Origin: Liquorilactobacillus aquaticus DSM 21051
GTDB lineage: Bacteria > Bacillota > Bacilli > Lactobacillales > Lactobacillaceae
DNA: 64,000 nucleotides
NCBI RefSeq assembly: GCF_001436755.1
Contig: NZ_AYZD01000011.1
Location: 1-64,000 of the forward strand
Direction of reading: 5' to 3'
Shown here: one piece after another, positions 47,637 through 56,318 of the stretch
Numbering within the stretch: the stretch's first letter is position 1
Layout: each line of letters begins with the position of its first letter
The notes under the pieces: model-generated
The model's input: the letters and a program-made list of their open reading frames with translations, nothing else
Databases searched by the model: none
What the model was told of the DNA's origin: nothing
Position numbers and translations under genes: made by a program

Positions 47637-48668
47637 ATGAAAGTTGGGCTATTGGGTGCTACTGGGTATAGCGGTGCGGTTCTATATTCCTTATTAAAAC
47701 AACACCCCAACATTACACATATTGATCTGTACGGTCACCATAAAGCGGCTGAAAAAGCTGAATTTCTTGATACAGCTATCCCTGCGTACTTGAATGAGCA
47801 TTTACAGCTAAAGGAGTTTGATGCGGCTTCAATCATGGGCAACGATGATGCTTTGTTTTTTGCCACACCATCAGGAGTCACGAATAAACTAGCCCGACCT
47901 TTCATTGAAAACAACTTCCCCGTTATCGATCTTTCTGGTGATTTTCGTTTTAAAGACTCAACAACGTATTCCAAGTGGTATAACAAACCTGCAGCACCTG
48001 ACGAACAGCTGCAAGGAGCATGTTATGGATTAGCCGAGTTTAATCAACTGACATCACATTATGTTGCCAACCCTGGATGCTATGCAACAGCTACACTTCT
48101 CGCGCTAGCACCACTGGTAATCGATAAGTTGATCGTTCCTGACACAATTATCGTTGATGCCAAGTCTGGTGTTTCCGGTGCAGGGAAAAAACCTAGTGCA
48201 AGCAGCCATTACACTTTCATAAATGAAAACGCATGGCTGTACAAGTTAAACAAACATCAACATATTCCTGAAATTATGCAGCAATTGCATAAGTGGAATA
48301 CGGCTATTCCAGCAATCCAATTTGCAACAACTTTGATTCCCATAACTCGCGGTATTATGGCAACAATTTATGTTAAAGCAGAAACTGGTGTAACCTTGGA
48401 GAAATTGCGACGATCATTTCAAAAACAGTATCAAGACAAAAAGTTTGTTCGCGTTTTAGCAGACGGACTTCCAAGCATCAAGGAAGTCGTTGGTTCAAAT
48501 TACTGTGATATCGGTTTTGATTATAATCCAGCTACCAATACAATCATAATTGTTTCAGTGATCGACAATTTAATGAAGGGAGCTGCAGGGCAGGCTATTC
48601 AAAACTTTAATCATTTATTTGGTTTCTCTGAAGAAGCCGGCTTGCCTTCATTACCAGTTTTCCCTTAA
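47637..48668 (+). CDS. argC: N-acetyl-gamma-glutamyl-phosphate reductase
   Basis: A 343-residue NADPH-dependent enzyme, third step of arginine synthesis, reducing N-acetylglutamyl phosphate to the semialdehyde. Seen: the nucleotide-binding MKVGLLGATGYSGAVLYSLL at the start, the catalytic cysteine in VANPGCYATATLLAL, and KSGVSGAGKKPS. The frame opens at 47619, but AAGGAG lies before the ATG at 47637, which I take as the start. First gene of argCJBD, with an ARG box at the promoter. Confidence 0.97.
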   Translation: MKVGLLGATGYSGAVLYSLLKQHPNITHIDLYGHHKAAEKAEFLDTAIPAYLNEHLQLKEFDAASIMGNDDALFFATPSGVTNKLARPFIENNFPVIDLSGDFRFKDSTTYSKWYNKPAAPDEQLQGACYGLAEFNQLTSHYVANPGCYATATLLALAPLVIDKLIVPDTIIVDAKSGVSGAGKKPSASSHYTFINENAWLYKLNKHQHIPEIMQQLHKWNTAIPAIQFATTLIPITRGIMATIYVKAETGVTLEKLRRSFQKQYQDKKFVRVLADGLPSIKEVVGSNYCDIGFDYNPATNTIIIVSVIDNLMKGAAGQAIQNFNHLFGFSEEAGLPSLPVFP

Positions 48669-48687
48669 ATAAAGGAGCAGCAAAAAT

Positions 48688-49890
48688 ATGAATACAGAAA
48701 AAAATTATCATGAAATAGAATTTACTTGGCCCGAGGGCTTTTACAGTGATGGTGTTAATACCGGAATGCGGGAGAAACGTCCAGATCTCGGTTGGCTTTA
48801 CTCAGAGACACCTGCGGTCGCAGCCGGTGTTTATACTACAAATAAAGTTTGTGCGGCACCAACTGCTTTGACCAAAAAAACGATTGTTCAATCTCACAAA
48901 CTGCAGGCAGTTGTTATGAATAGCGTATTCGCCAACTCATGTACAGGTAAACAAGGTGAAAAAGATGTTGCTCTTGAACAGACACTTGTGGCTAAAAAAT
49001 TAAACATTTCACCCTCACTTGTCGGCGTTGCCTCAACCGGTTTGATCGGCGCCTATCTCCCAATGGAAAAAATAACTGCTGGAATCAGTAAACTGCAAGG
49101 TAAAAAAACAGATACAGTGACTAAAGCAGTTATGACAACTGATACTCGCTCTAAGAAAATCAGTGTTTCCTTTAAGCTTGGAGATCAATTATGTACACTA
49201 ACAGGCTTTGCTAAAGGATCAGGTATGATCCATCCAAATATGGCTACAATGCTCGCGTTCATCACGACCGATGCGGCTGTCAGTCCTGCTGTATTGCAAA
49301 AACTTGTCAGTGAACTGGCTGATGAAACATTTAATCAGATTACTGTTGATGGAGACACTTCAACTAATGACATGGTAGTTGTTCTAGCAAATGGTTTGGC
49401 AAAAAACGAGGAACTTGTATCTTCTTCTCCTGCATTAGCTACTTTCAAGTCCGCTTTACATCACGTTTTAGCCTTTCTAGCTCAAAGCATCGCTGCAGAT
49501 GGTGAAGGTGCAACTAAATTAGTCGAAGTTAATGTTGATAATGCCGCATCTACTCAAGATGGCAAAAAAATTGCAAAAGCCATAGTGGGCTCAAGCCTCG
49601 TTAAAGCAGCACTTTTTGGAGATGATCCTAATTGGGGACGTGTAATGAGCACTATCGGTGCTACCGACGCAGCTTTTGATCCTCAAAATATAACGATCAA
49701 GCTTAACGATACTTTGGTTGTTGATCATAGTTTAGCTGTCAAATTTGACAAAACGGCTGCAAGCGATGACTTAAAAGGTTCTAAAGTCACGATCGACGTT
49801 GATTTGCATGATGGAGAATCAAAGGGTCAGGCATGGGGATGCGACTTAACTTATGGCTATGTCAAAATCAATGCTGCTTATCATAGCTAA
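48688..49890 (+). CDS. argJ: Glutamate N-acetyltransferase / ornithine acetyltransferase
   Basis: A 400-residue Ntn-type enzyme that moves the acetyl group from N-acetylornithine to glutamate, so that the acetyl group is recycled. Bifunctional members also make N-acetylglutamate from acetyl-CoA. The self-cleavage site is in KGSGMIHPNMATMLAF, with the Thr after ...NMA as the nucleophile. The conserved VDGDTSTNDM and GDDPNWGRV segments are present. AAAGGAG precedes the ATG. Since no argA is in the cluster, a bifunctional enzyme or a separate synthase elsewhere is needed. Confidence 0.96.
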   Translation: MNTEKNYHEIEFTWPEGFYSDGVNTGMREKRPDLGWLYSETPAVAAGVYTTNKVCAAPTALTKKTIVQSHKLQAVVMNSVFANSCTGKQGEKDVALEQTLVAKKLNISPSLVGVASTGLIGAYLPMEKITAGISKLQGKKTDTVTKAVMTTDTRSKKISVSFKLGDQLCTLTGFAKGSGMIHPNMATMLAFITTDAAVSPAVLQKLVSELADETFNQITVDGDTSTNDMVVVLANGLAKNEELVSSSPALATFKSALHHVLAFLAQSIAADGEGATKLVEVNVDNAASTQDGKKIAKAIVGSSLVKAALFGDDPNWGRVMSTIGATDAAFDPQNITIKLNDTLVVDHSLAVKFDKTAASDDLKGSKVTIDVDLHDGESKGQAWGCDLTYGYVKINAAYHS

Positions 49891-49944
49891 TAAACCAAAT
49901 ATTTTTTAAACCACCTTGCTTATTAAGAGAGAAAGGATCACAGA

Positions 49945-50676
49945 ATGAAAGATTTTATTGTCATCAAAATTGGCGGGAACACAATCGAACAGTTAACAGC
50001 TGACTTTTATCAACAATTGCATCTGTGGCTTGAAGAAGGAAAAAGGATCCTCTTGGTTCACGGAGGCGGTTCCACTATTTCGAGTCTGTCGGTTCAATTG
50101 AAGTTGCCAGTTCGAAAACTCAATGGTATTCGTGTTTCTGACGAAAAAACACTTGATCTAACACGTATGGTTTTACTAGGAAAAACTCAACCGCTGCTGC
50201 TGCAAAAGCTGAGTGAACATTCACTGCCTGCTATCGGTTTAAACGCATCCGATGATAATCTTTTAGTCGGTGATTTCTTGGATAAAAAAACTTATGGTTA
50301 TGTTGGCGAAATAAAAACAGTGAATAAAAAACTACTCGAAAAACTGCTAACTACACATATTGGAGTTATCGCTCCCCTTACTTTAACACCTTCAAAGCAA
50401 TGGCTTAATGTCAATGCTGATACAGCTGCAGCTGACATCGCAAGTTTATTGAATGCAACTGCGCTTTATCTCATGACTGATGTTCCCGGTGTTCTAAATA
50501 ATGGTAAAATCGTCTCCCAGCTCTCTCTTGAAACAGCACACGATCTGCGCAACCAAAAAATTATTACAAACGGTATGCAGCCTAAAATAACTGCGGCTTT
50601 CCAAGCTTTTCAAACAGGGGTCGAGCATGTTTCGATCACAAATAAATTAACAACAACTGGTACTCTTATCATTTAG
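49945..50676 (+). CDS. argB: Acetylglutamate kinase
   Basis: A 243-residue amino-acid kinase-family enzyme that phosphorylates N-acetylglutamate with ATP, the committed step of arginine synthesis. Seen: FIVIKIGGNTIEQL at the N-terminus, the glycine-rich LVHGGGSTIS, VNADTAAADIASLLNATALY and LMTDVPGVLNNGKIV. It is slightly shorter than Bacillus and E. coli homologues, with all motifs intact and without the N-terminal helix of arginine-inhibited hexameric kinases, so feedback inhibition by arginine may be weak or absent. AGAAAGGATC precedes the ATG. Confidence 0.95.
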   Translation: MKDFIVIKIGGNTIEQLTADFYQQLHLWLEEGKRILLVHGGGSTISSLSVQLKLPVRKLNGIRVSDEKTLDLTRMVLLGKTQPLLLQKLSEHSLPAIGLNASDDNLLVGDFLDKKTYGYVGEIKTVNKKLLEKLLTTHIGVIAPLTLTPSKQWLNVNADTAAADIASLLNATALYLMTDVPGVLNNGKIVSQLSLETAHDLRNQKIITNGMQPKITAAFQAFQTGVEHVSITNKLTTTGTLII

Positions 50677-50692
50677 GAAGGAGAGAATGAAG

Positions 50693-51844
50693 ATGAAACA
50701 TATTTTTCCGACATATAAAAGGTTTCCATTTGAAATAGTAAAAGGTAACGGTGTCACTTTAATAGACGATAGTGGTAAGAAATATCTTGACCTTACTAGT
50801 GGAATTGGTGTTTGCAACCTTGGGTACAACACAGCGCCTATAAAAAAAGCCGTTAAAAAACAATTGGATAAGGTTTGGCATACATCCAATTTATATGATA
50901 GTTCGCTTCAAGAAAAGACAGCGTCACTTTTGGTGAAAAATGAAGACAAGGATGTTTACTTCTGTAATTCTGGAACTGAAGCTAACGAAGCAGCTATGAA
51001 ACTAGCACGTAAAGCAAGTGGTAAAAGTTCAATCCTAGCATTTGATCATTCATTCCATGGCCGTAGCTATGGTTCCCTCTCTATGACCGGCAACGACAAA
51101 CTCAAAGAAGGCTTCGGCCCGCTCGTTCCCGATATTAAATTTGCAAATTACAATGACCAAGAGGCACTTACGCAAATAACATCTGATCTTGCAGCGGTAA
51201 TTTTAGAGGTAATCCAGGGTGAAGGCGGTGTAGTCAATGGTGATCCAGATTGGCTTAAGGCCGTGGCAGCCAAATGTAAGCAAGAAAAAACTCTTTTAAT
51301 CATTGATGAAGTTCAGACCGGAATGGGACGGACCGGAAAATTGTTTGCTTATCAGAATTACGATCTCGATCCAGATATTGTAACGGCAGCCAAAGGTCTA
51401 GCAAACGGAATTCCTGTTGGAGCCATGATTGGTAAAACAGAACTTGCTGCTGCTTTTGGGCCTGGAAGCCATGGAACCACTTTTGGCGGCAATCCGCTTG
51501 CAATGGCTTCAGCTTCAGCCGTGCTGGATATTTTAAACGACGATTTTCTTGAAGCTGTTCAGCAGAAGGCGCTCTTCTTCTGGCACTATTTAGAAAAAGA
51601 GATTCAGCCACTGGAATTAGTAAAAGGTATTTCTGGTAAGGGATTAATGGTCGGCATCCACTTAAAATCCGATATTGAAGTCGGCAAAGTAATCACTAGT
51701 TTGCATGAACAGGGAATCCTAACCCTTTCTTCACGGGATAACACGCTACGCTTACTACCTCCACTGATCATTACTGGATCAGAGTTACTGCATGCAGTCC
51801 ATGTTATCAAAGACACATTATCAAGTGCAGTTGTAGGTCAGTAA
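50693..51844 (+). CDS. argD: Acetylornithine aminotransferase
   Basis: A 383-residue class III PLP aminotransferase that converts N-acetylglutamate semialdehyde and glutamate to N-acetylornithine and 2-oxoglutarate. Seen: DLTSGIGVCNLGYNTAPIKK, CNSGTEANEAAMKLAR, the cofactor Asp in LLIIDEVQTGMGRTGK, and the Schiff-base lysine in TAAKGLANGIPVGAM. AGGAGAGA is adjacent to the first ATG (50687) but has good spacing for the second (50693), used here. It follows argB by 16 bp as the last gene of argCJBD. Confidence 0.96.
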   Translation: MKHIFPTYKRFPFEIVKGNGVTLIDDSGKKYLDLTSGIGVCNLGYNTAPIKKAVKKQLDKVWHTSNLYDSSLQEKTASLLVKNEDKDVYFCNSGTEANEAAMKLARKASGKSSILAFDHSFHGRSYGSLSMTGNDKLKEGFGPLVPDIKFANYNDQEALTQITSDLAAVILEVIQGEGGVVNGDPDWLKAVAAKCKQEKTLLIIDEVQTGMGRTGKLFAYQNYDLDPDIVTAAKGLANGIPVGAMIGKTELAAAFGPGSHGTTFGGNPLAMASASAVLDILNDDFLEAVQQKALFFWHYLEKEIQPLELVKGISGKGLMVGIHLKSDIEVGKVITSLHEQGILTLSSRDNTLRLLPPLIITGSELLHAVHVIKDTLSSAVVGQ

Positions 51845-51908
51845 AGACGGCTGTTAAAAGTTGAATATACTTTTCCAGAACTTAAGATCTGCAGATATAT
51901 TCAAAACT

Positions 51909-51926
51909 ATTCATTATTAATTCATG
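51909..51926. promoter_or_regulatory. Candidate ArgR box upstream of argF
   Basis: On the minus strand CATGAATTAATAATGAAT closely follows the Bacillus AhrC box CATGAATAAAAATKCAAK. It lies about 160 bp before argF and 65 bp after argD, suggesting that argF has its own arginine-controlled promoter. Confidence 0.5.
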
Positions 51927-52033
51927 CTAAAATATTGTTCTTTAAATTGTACTAACTGCAAGAGAATGCGGGACAGAATTTTAAAAAAATTTGGAACACG
52001 TTAGAGTCAAAACTAAAATACAAGTTGAGAGGG

Positions 52034-52063
52034 AATGTGGCAAAAATAGTATTTTGGCACATT
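52034..52063 (+). promoter_or_regulatory. Leader hairpin just before the argF ribosome site
   Basis: AATGTG, one mismatch, CAAAA and a 6-base loop are followed by TTTTG, one mismatch and CACATT, then TTTCTTT and the GGAGG site. It could be an attenuator-like stem or an mRNA 5' structure. Function is inference only. Confidence 0.35.
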
Positions 52064-52084
52064 TTCTTTAATGGAGGGTCCTCA

Positions 52085-53104
52085 ATGAATCATTTTTATG
52101 GTAAATCTTTTCTAAAAGAAACTGATTTTTCGGCAGCAGAACTCAATTATTTGATCGATTTTGCTATCCATCTCAAAGACTTAAAAAAGCAACATATTGC
52201 ACATCACTATCTTGATGGAAAAAACATTGCGTTGTTGTTTGAAAAAGCCTCGACACGAACACGGTCTGCTTTCACAGTCGCCGCAAATGATTTGGGAGCA
52301 CATCCTGAATTTCTTGGCAAAAATGATATTCAATTTGGTAATAAGGAATCCGTAGCCGACACTGCTAAAGTTCTAGGAAGTATGTTCGATGGAATCGAGT
52401 TTCGCGGTTTTAAACAAAAAACTGTTTCAGATCTGGCTGAATATAGCGGCGTTCCCGTTTGGAACGGTCTAACAGATGATTGGCATCCTACACAGATGAT
52501 TGCCGACTTTATGACATTAAAGGAACAATTCGGTAGCTTAAAGGGGTTAACACTGACTTATGTTGGAGACGGTCGCAACAATGTTGCTAACAGTCTGCTA
52601 GTTACAGGGGCTATCCTGGGTGTTAATGTTCATATTGGAGCCCCTAAAGGACTTCAACCTGCAGCTTCAGTCCTTGAAATTGCAAAAAAAGAAGCAGCTA
52701 AAAGTGGAGCTGAATTGCTGATCACTGATGATGCTGGGGCTGCTGTTAAAAATGCTGATGCACTCTATACTGATGTGTGGGTCTCAATGGGTGAGGACGT
52801 TGATTATGACAAGCGCATCAAACAACTGCTCCCCTATCAAATCAACGATGAGCTCTTGCTCAAAACTGAAAAAAAGGAAACAATCGTTCTCCACTGTCTC
52901 CCAGCATTCCATGATACCAAAACAACAATCGGTGCAAAGTTGTTAAATGAGCATGAACTTGATGCTCTTGAAATAACAGATTCTGTTTTTCAAAGTGATC
53001 AAGCACTTGTCTTTCAAGAAGCTGGAAACCGAATGCACGCAATCAAGTCGATTATGGCTGTAACCTTAGGAAACTTATTCATTCCCGAGAACCTTTTCGC
53101 GTAA
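52085..53104 (+). CDS. argF: Ornithine carbamoyltransferase
   Basis: A 339-residue enzyme forming citrulline from ornithine and carbamoyl phosphate. Seen: the carbamoyl phosphate loop [15 protein letters not shown], the HPTQ motif in [13 protein letters not shown], and the ornithine-binding cysteine loop LHCLPAFHD. The frame opens at 52025, but GGAGG lies 7 bases before the ATG at 52085, whose product aligns with family starts. The position beside argCJBD and an ARG box favours the anabolic enzyme (ArgF) over the catabolic ArcB. I see no arcA or arcC here. Separate promoter likely. Confidence 0.95.
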   Translation: MNHFYGKSFLKETDFSAAELNYLIDFAIHLKDLKKQHIAHHYLDGKNIALLFEKASTRTRSAFTVAANDLGAHPEFLGKNDIQFGNKESVADTAKVLGSMFDGIEFRGFKQKTVSDLAEYSGVPVWNGLTDDWHPTQMIADFMTLKEQFGSLKGLTLTYVGDGRNNVANSLLVTGAILGVNVHIGAPKGLQPAASVLEIAKKEAAKSGAELLITDDAGAAVKNADALYTDVWVSMGEDVDYDKRIKQLLPYQINDELLLKTEKKETIVLHCLPAFHDTKTTIGAKLLNEHELDALEITDSVFQSDQALVFQEAGNRMHAIKSIMAVTLGNLFIPENLFA

Positions 53105-53183
53105 TAATTAAAAATTGTTTTTGATTTTTAATATATGTTATTATGATCCTAGCTTATAAGATAAAAAAAAGGATCTGAGTGTC

Positions 53184-53465
53184 ATGCCAACACCACCTAA
53201 GTTCTTGGTTGTTTTGAACCGTTACTCGGTTACCGTGTTCTTTACCATTATTGCTATTATCAATGCTTTTCTAAGTCAAGAAGCATTGATAGTACGCATT
53301 TTATTTTTAGTGTGGAACTTTGGAACAGCTCTTTTTAACGAAAAGTTGCTTTTCCATTTTTTCTATGCATCTTCAAGTTCTGCACGCTATTCAAAGCTGA
53401 AAGCTGTTTTGTGCCTTTGGCAGGTAATTCTTGCTATAATAGGTTTTTATGTTTTTAGAATGTAA
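53184..53465 (+). CDS. Small hydrophobic membrane protein, unknown
   Basis: A 93-residue protein with three likely membrane helices: YSVTVFFTIIAIINAFLSQ, IVRILFLVWNFGTALF and AVLCLWQVILAIIGFYVF. AAAAGGATCTGAG precedes the ATG. I recognise no family. It follows argF by 80 bp in the same direction and could be read through from it, but arginine-related function is not implied. A terminator-like palindrome follows at 53549. Confidence 0.6.
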   Translation: MPTPPKFLVVLNRYSVTVFFTIIAIINAFLSQEALIVRILFLVWNFGTALFNEKLLFHFFYASSSSARYSKLKAVLCLWQVILAIIGFYVFRM

Positions 53466-53830
53466 AATATGTGGGATAGAAATTAAATATTTTAAGTTTA
53501 AAGCTTTATATTTCACACTGCTTTGCTTAATCTTTTGAATACTAAATTGGAAGGGATTAGATCGAAATTTAAATTTTGATCTAATCCCTTCCTGATTCTA
53601 TATAACTTGTTCCATAAATCACGCTCTCAGCAATTTTTTGTTTGCATTTTCTTACACTGTATCAATACCTTTCAAAACTGCCGACTTCTTCTCAATTAGC
53701 TTAGATTTGAATTACCAAGCTCTCTAACCCCAAGTACCAAAATAGACTAAAACAGCACTCCCCTTGCACGAGGAATGCTGTTATTTGTTTTCTTTTGTCC
53801 TTTTAATTATATTGATTTACTCTATTTACC
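53466..53830. other. Intergenic stretch with palindrome and repeat tail
   Basis: Contains GGAAGGGATTAGATC paired with GATCTAATCCCTTCC at 53549-53592 (inner AAATTT/AAATTT), and directly after it TATATAACTTGTTCCATAAA, a diverged copy of the tail seen at 31500. At 53761-53780 CCCTTGCACGAGGAATGCTG may form part of the terminator for the ECF gene. No gene seen. Confidence 0.5.
53549..53592. terminator. Terminator-like palindrome of the dispersed group
   Basis: Perfect 15-bp outer stem GGAAGGGATTAGATC with AAATTT-rich interior. It closes the 93-residue gene unit. Confidence 0.7.
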
Positions 53831-54349
53831 TTATTTACCACTACTTGTAACCCCACTGCTGAGACGGTAATAAACAGGGAATGCAACCAACGCACCAACA
53901 ATTCCTTGAAATAAGTTGGTTGGAACACCTATCAAACCAGTCTGTATCGTATAGAGAAAGGAGTCAGCTGCAAAGTAGCCTCCAACCATAACAATAACTC
54001 CTACAAATGAGGCCAATAAAAATTTGAATTTTACTTTATCTGTTTTACCGAGCAGCAGTCCGATCAGATAACCTTCCAACCCATGTATAATCAAAGAAAA
54101 AAGCATATATTGCGGGTAACCGGCAATTAGATCTAACAAAAAACCACTCAGTCCTCCAACCAACGCACCCTCCTTTTTTCCAAACAACAATGCAGCAATA
54201 AAAATCCCTGCATCACACAGATTAATGTACCCATGAGTCATTGGAACTGGAATTAAAAAAATCCTCGCAACGACAATATTTACAGCAATTAAGACTGCTA
54301 CTAAGGTCAGCCGCTTCAGTGGAGATTGTAAATTATTTTTTGGTTGCAT
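53831..54349 (-). CDS. ECF transporter substrate-binding component, probably vitamin B6-related
   Basis: A 172-residue membrane protein with five to six helices in the S-component fold of energy-coupling factor transporters: LTLVAVLIAVNIVVARIFL near the N-terminus, THGYINLCDAGIFIAALLFG, and GGLSGFLLDLIAGYPQYML. S components bind a vitamin and share a common EcfAAT module encoded elsewhere. The neighbouring pyridoxamine/HMP kinase gene in the same direction suggests pyridoxine or a pyrimidine as the substrate (PdxU- or HmpT-like). The start ATG follows GGAGG. A perfect 20-bp palindrome lies 20 bp upstream, probably its operator. Confidence 0.82.
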   Translation of the reverse strand: MQPKNNLQSPLKRLTLVAVLIAVNIVVARIFLIPVPMTHGYINLCDAGIFIAALLFGKKEGALVGGLSGFLLDLIAGYPQYMLFSLIIHGLEGYLIGLLLGKTDKVKFKFLLASFVGVIVMVGGYFAADSFLYTIQTGLIGVPTNLFQGIVGALVAFPVYYRLSSGVTSSGK

Positions 54350-54369
54350 ACTCGCATGTGCACCTCCGT

Positions 54370-54389
54370 AATATGAAAATTTTCATATT
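54370..54389. promoter_or_regulatory. Perfect 20-bp palindrome before the ECF gene
   Basis: AATATGAAAATTTTCATATT is exactly self-complementary and ends 20 bp before the start codon, over the likely transcription start or leader. A repressor operator is the simplest reading. It could also be a short stem in the mRNA. Confidence 0.5.
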
Positions 54390-54477
54390 TAAATTGAAAT
54401 ACAGAGCAAATTTTCTAATCTTCTCATGATTTGTTAATCTGAATTATAACACTTGTTTCCAAATATGCCAGACCATT

Positions 54478-55332
54478 TTAGTACTTTTTTTGAACTAATT
54501 CATGTATAACTCTACTTATATCAATTCCATAGCGTCTTTCGCGCTTACTATCAGCTGTATCTTTTAGTGCTTGGTACGTTAAGAAAACAGCTTCACCAAC
54601 AGCGTCTGATAAAGGCTGCCCATTCCATAAAAAGCCTGCCAAGAGAGCTGCAAAAATATCTCCGCTTCCATAAAAATGTCCTTTTAATCGCGGAAACATG
54701 CGCTTCATTATTCGCTCATCTTCGTCCAGCCAAATGCATCCTATCTTGTCTGCATCTTCAACTCCTGTAATAATGGCTCTTCCTCGCTTAGGCATCAGGT
54801 CTTCTAATCTCTTCAATAATTCAAATTCAGTAGGAATTTCCGCCTTCTTTGAACTTGCTTCATCCTTTATTCCCGCTAAAAATAAGGCCTCTGTATAATT
54901 CGGTGTGATAACATCTGCCTGTTTAATCAATTGCCGTGTAATAGCTAACTGTGCAACGGATAAAGTAGGATAAATCTTGCCTTCATCAGCAAAAACCGGG
55001 TCAATATAAACAAAGGAAAATTTATTCCGTGATAAAAAAGAAACCATTTCTTTTCCAACTTGAAAATCTGCAATGTAACCAATTAAGGCTCCACCAATCT
55101 CAATCTGTTGTTGTTCCCAATGCTGCAAAACACGTGGCAACCATTGAGAAACAGATAAACTTACTGGTTTACCAAAACCCTCGCTTTGTGTTGATAAAAT
55201 ACTTGTTGGTAGTAAAGCCGTAGGTATCCCCTGCGCCTGCAGTAAAGGGAGTGCGGCGGTCATTGATAGATCGCCGATTGCTGATATGTCTTCGGCAACC
55301 ATCAGCCGTCCGCTTTTGCTAAAATTTTCCAT
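54478..55332 (-). CDS. Pyridoxamine/pyridoxal kinase (PdxK/PdxY, ribokinase fold)
   Basis: A 284-residue kinase of the ribokinase superfamily. N-terminal LMVAEDISAIGDLSMTAALP is the typical substrate-side start of the PdxK/ThiD-like group; DVITPNYTEALFLAGI and the ATP/anion-hole motif HFYGSGDIFAALLAGF follow, with Asp as base in GSGD. It phosphorylates vitamin B6 vitamers, feeding PLP enzymes such as the C-S lyase and ArgD; HMP kinase activity is possible in this family. GGGGGAAGCAGCA precedes the ATG. The ECF gene downstream fits a salvage pair. Confidence 0.88.
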   Translation of the reverse strand: MENFSKSGRLMVAEDISAIGDLSMTAALPLLQAQGIPTALLPTSILSTQSEGFGKPVSLSVSQWLPRVLQHWEQQQIEIGGALIGYIADFQVGKEMVSFLSRNKFSFVYIDPVFADEGKIYPTLSVAQLAITRQLIKQADVITPNYTEALFLAGIKDEASSKKAEIPTEFELLKRLEDLMPKRGRAIITGVEDADKIGCIWLDEDERIMKRMFPRLKGHFYGSGDIFAALLAGFLWNGQPLSDAVGEAVFLTYQALKDTADSKRERRYGIDISRVIHELVQKKY

Positions 55333-55400
55333 TGCTGCTTCCCCCTTTACCTTATCAAGCGATACATCAATTATAATTGGAACATATAATACAAAAAAAA

Positions 55401-55441
55401 CAAGAATTGAGAACTAACTGTCAGTTTTTCTCAATTTCTTG
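55401..55441 (-). terminator. Terminator after the NEAT-domain gene
   Basis: On the minus strand CAAGAAATTGAGAA pairs with TTCTCAATTCTTG (one bulge), followed by TTTTTTTTT. Confidence 0.75.
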
Positions 55442-55518
55442 CACAACTCCTAAATCTTTTTTGGAGTCATTTTTGATCGTTTTGTTTCTAACACTCAATG
55501 ATGGGTAGCAAAGTATTA

Positions 55519-56295
55519 TCATCCGCGATAGTTTGACAGCAACCCCCAGCCTCCAATGCCTAATGCAAGTACAATACCGATCACCAGCAATATTTTACCA
55601 GTATCATTAGAATTTGTTTTCTTAGAGGCATCTTTGTTCGCCTTATTTTTTGCAGCCGCCTCATCGCTGGCTTTTTTCACATTATTCACTTTGTTCTTAG
55701 TAACTGTTTTTTTTGACTGTCTATTCTCCCGCCCAGCCGCTTCATTTTTTGCAACTCCAGTTGGTTTCTGTGCAACCTTACCGGTCGTACTTTCAGCGAT
55801 ACTCGAGTCAGTGTCTGCCGTTGAGGCCTTTTCATTCGCTGCGTTTGCAAGCTCAGGAATTTTTTCTGCATCCAGATCAAGATTAAAGCCGCCCTGATAA
55901 TGATAATTGCTGCTACTGATATCAACTTTGAGCTCACCGTATATTTTTTGATGTACATCTTGTGTTATAAATGAAATTGTATAATAGTCCTGCTGTCCTA
56001 GTGTCTTTTTCTCGATTTTAGGCATCAGACCATTGATTTTCAAAATCTGAAATGGAAATGACCCTAGATCATGATTAGTAACGATACTAAGTACAACTTT
56101 ATAATGACCATCTTCAATATTGACTGTTGCTGGTTTATTAAAATAAGTGTCAATCTCTGCTCTTTTATTAGTAATTGGCTGCCTAATCGTATAATTTACG
56201 TGATATGCAGTCGTATCAGCTACTGCTGTACCGCAAATAACTGCTAACCAAATAACTATTGCAGACAACGTTCCCAACACCCAAAATTTTTTCAT
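55519..56295 (-). CDS. NEAT-domain surface protein (haem/iron-related)
   Basis: A 258-residue exported protein with an N-terminal signal peptide (LGTLSAIVIWLAVICGTAVA, cut near ADT). A NEAT-like beta domain spans about 30-145 (YHVNYTIRQPIT, then PATVNIEDGHYKVVLSI, and NYHYQGGFNLDLD at the end), followed by a long Lys/Ala/Ser-rich linker and a C-terminal membrane helix (ILLVIGIVLALGIGGWGLL) with a short tail. NEAT domains bind haem through a YxxxY pair on the last strand pair. Here the region reads YHYQGGF, so the second Tyr position is changed and haem binding is uncertain. No LPXTG motif. It lies 24 bp behind an APC permease gene, possibly one operon. Confidence 0.75.
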   Translation of the reverse strand: MKKFWVLGTLSAIVIWLAVICGTAVADTTAYHVNYTIRQPITNKRAEIDTYFNKPATVNIEDGHYKVVLSIVTNHDLGSFPFQILKINGLMPKIEKKTLGQQDYYTISFITQDVHQKIYGELKVDISSSNYHYQGGFNLDLDAEKIPELANAANEKASTADTDSSIAESTTGKVAQKPTGVAKNEAAGRENRQSKKTVTKNKVNNVKKASDEAAAKNKANKDASKKTNSNDTGKILLVIGIVLALGIGGWGLLSNYRG

Positions 56296-56318
56296 GTATC
56301 CTCCTAAAAAATATGCCG

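Noticed and set aside
52085-53104. Catabolic ornithine carbamoyltransferase (arcB)
   Set aside because: No arcA or arcC nearby; the gene follows argCJBD and has a candidate ARG box.
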